Source of the DNA: Notospermus geniculatus
Lineage: Eukaryota > Nemertea > Pilidiophora > Heteronemertea > Lineidae
NCBI GenBank assembly: GCA_002633025.1
Contig: NMRB01000020.1
Span: forward strand, 823,665 to 887,664
DNA length: 64,000 bases
Direction: 5' to 3'
Each line of letters opens with the position of its first letter. Position 1 is the stretch's first letter. The position numbers and the translations under genes are program-made. The notes beneath the pieces were generated by a model. That model did not search any database. It worked only from the letters and a program-made list of their open reading frames with translations, and was not told where the DNA came from. Below, piece after piece: positions 63,690 to 64,000 of the stretch.

Positions 63690-64000
63690 AAAATCGAGTT
63701 GTTTCTTTGTGTGGTTAGTTGCGTGATGTAGAGGAGGGTACCCACTACCCAACGACACCCAGCTGTAGCCCAGGTCATCTCGAATTTTCTAGCAATTTCG
63801 GTCTCAATAAGTATACGGGTGTGGTCTTTTCCGCCCGACACTCACTATTTAAATGGAAATTACTTGATAAAATCGAGTTGTTTCTTTACACGATTAGTTG
63901 CGTGATGTAGAGGAGGGTACCCACTACCCAACGACACCCAGCTGTAGCCCAGGTCATCTCGAATTTTCTAGCAATTTCGGTCTCAATAAGTATACGGGTG
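63690..64000 (+). repeat. Tandem repeat of 179-bp period, cut by the window end
   Basis: The block starting aaaatcgagttgtttcttt at 63690 restarts at 63869 and runs to the last base, almost unchanged (gcgtgatgtagaggaggg.., ctgtagcccaggtcatctcg..). About 1.7 units are visible. It may be a satellite or two ends of a larger element. Confidence 0.85.

Overview
The window is eukaryotic genomic DNA. Genes are split into short exons with GT..AG introns, there are long non-coding stretches, an assembly gap (29757-30432) and six single-N joins. The protein set (tektin-3, NUBP1, PMS2, TYW3, choline O-acetyltransferase, a nuclear receptor) points to a bilaterian animal. The dense fold-back elements, GGCCTA-rich DNA and high divergence between near-identical segments suggest a highly heterozygous marine invertebrate deuterostome (echinoderm, hemichordate or cephalochordate). 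I cannot name the species.

Layout. 1-2.1 kb holds fold-back and nested miniature elements. 2.1-9.6 kb is tektin-3 (TEKT3, minus), with a diverged second copy of one internal exon. About 0.8 kb separates it from NUBP1 (plus, 10.3-24.0 kb), whose 9.2-kb third intron is full of miniature elements. Tail-to-tail follows PMS2 (minus, 24.7-31.3 kb, broken by the gap), then head-to-head TYW3 (plus, from 32.3 kb). At 34039 a single N is followed by a second version of the same roughly 15-kb interval: NUBP1 exons 4-10, a complete PMS2 of 939 codons, and TYW3, which here continues to its stop at 50.7 kb. A smaller duplication (5370-6401 and 6403-7602) is also joined by one N. Both look like two alleles laid end to end by the assembler, although a real tandem duplication cannot be excluded from sequence alone. 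The two versions differ by several transposon insertions, some with clean target-site duplications.

51.9-53.6 kb holds an intronless nuclear receptor directly behind a fold-back element. 58.2-60.7 kb holds the C-terminal half of a choline O-acetyltransferase (ChAT, minus); its 5' exons are not visible. The window ends inside a 179-bp tandem repeat.

The genes do not form one pathway. TEKT3 builds ciliary doublet microtubules, NUBP1 is a cytosolic Fe-S assembly scaffold, PMS2 is the mismatch-repair endonuclease, TYW3 methylates the wybutosine precursor in tRNA-Phe, and ChAT makes acetylcholine. PMS2 and TYW3 probably share a bidirectional promoter. No virus, CRISPR array, operon or rRNA was seen. 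All exon borders were read by eye from splice sites and protein-family similarity and may be off by a base or two.
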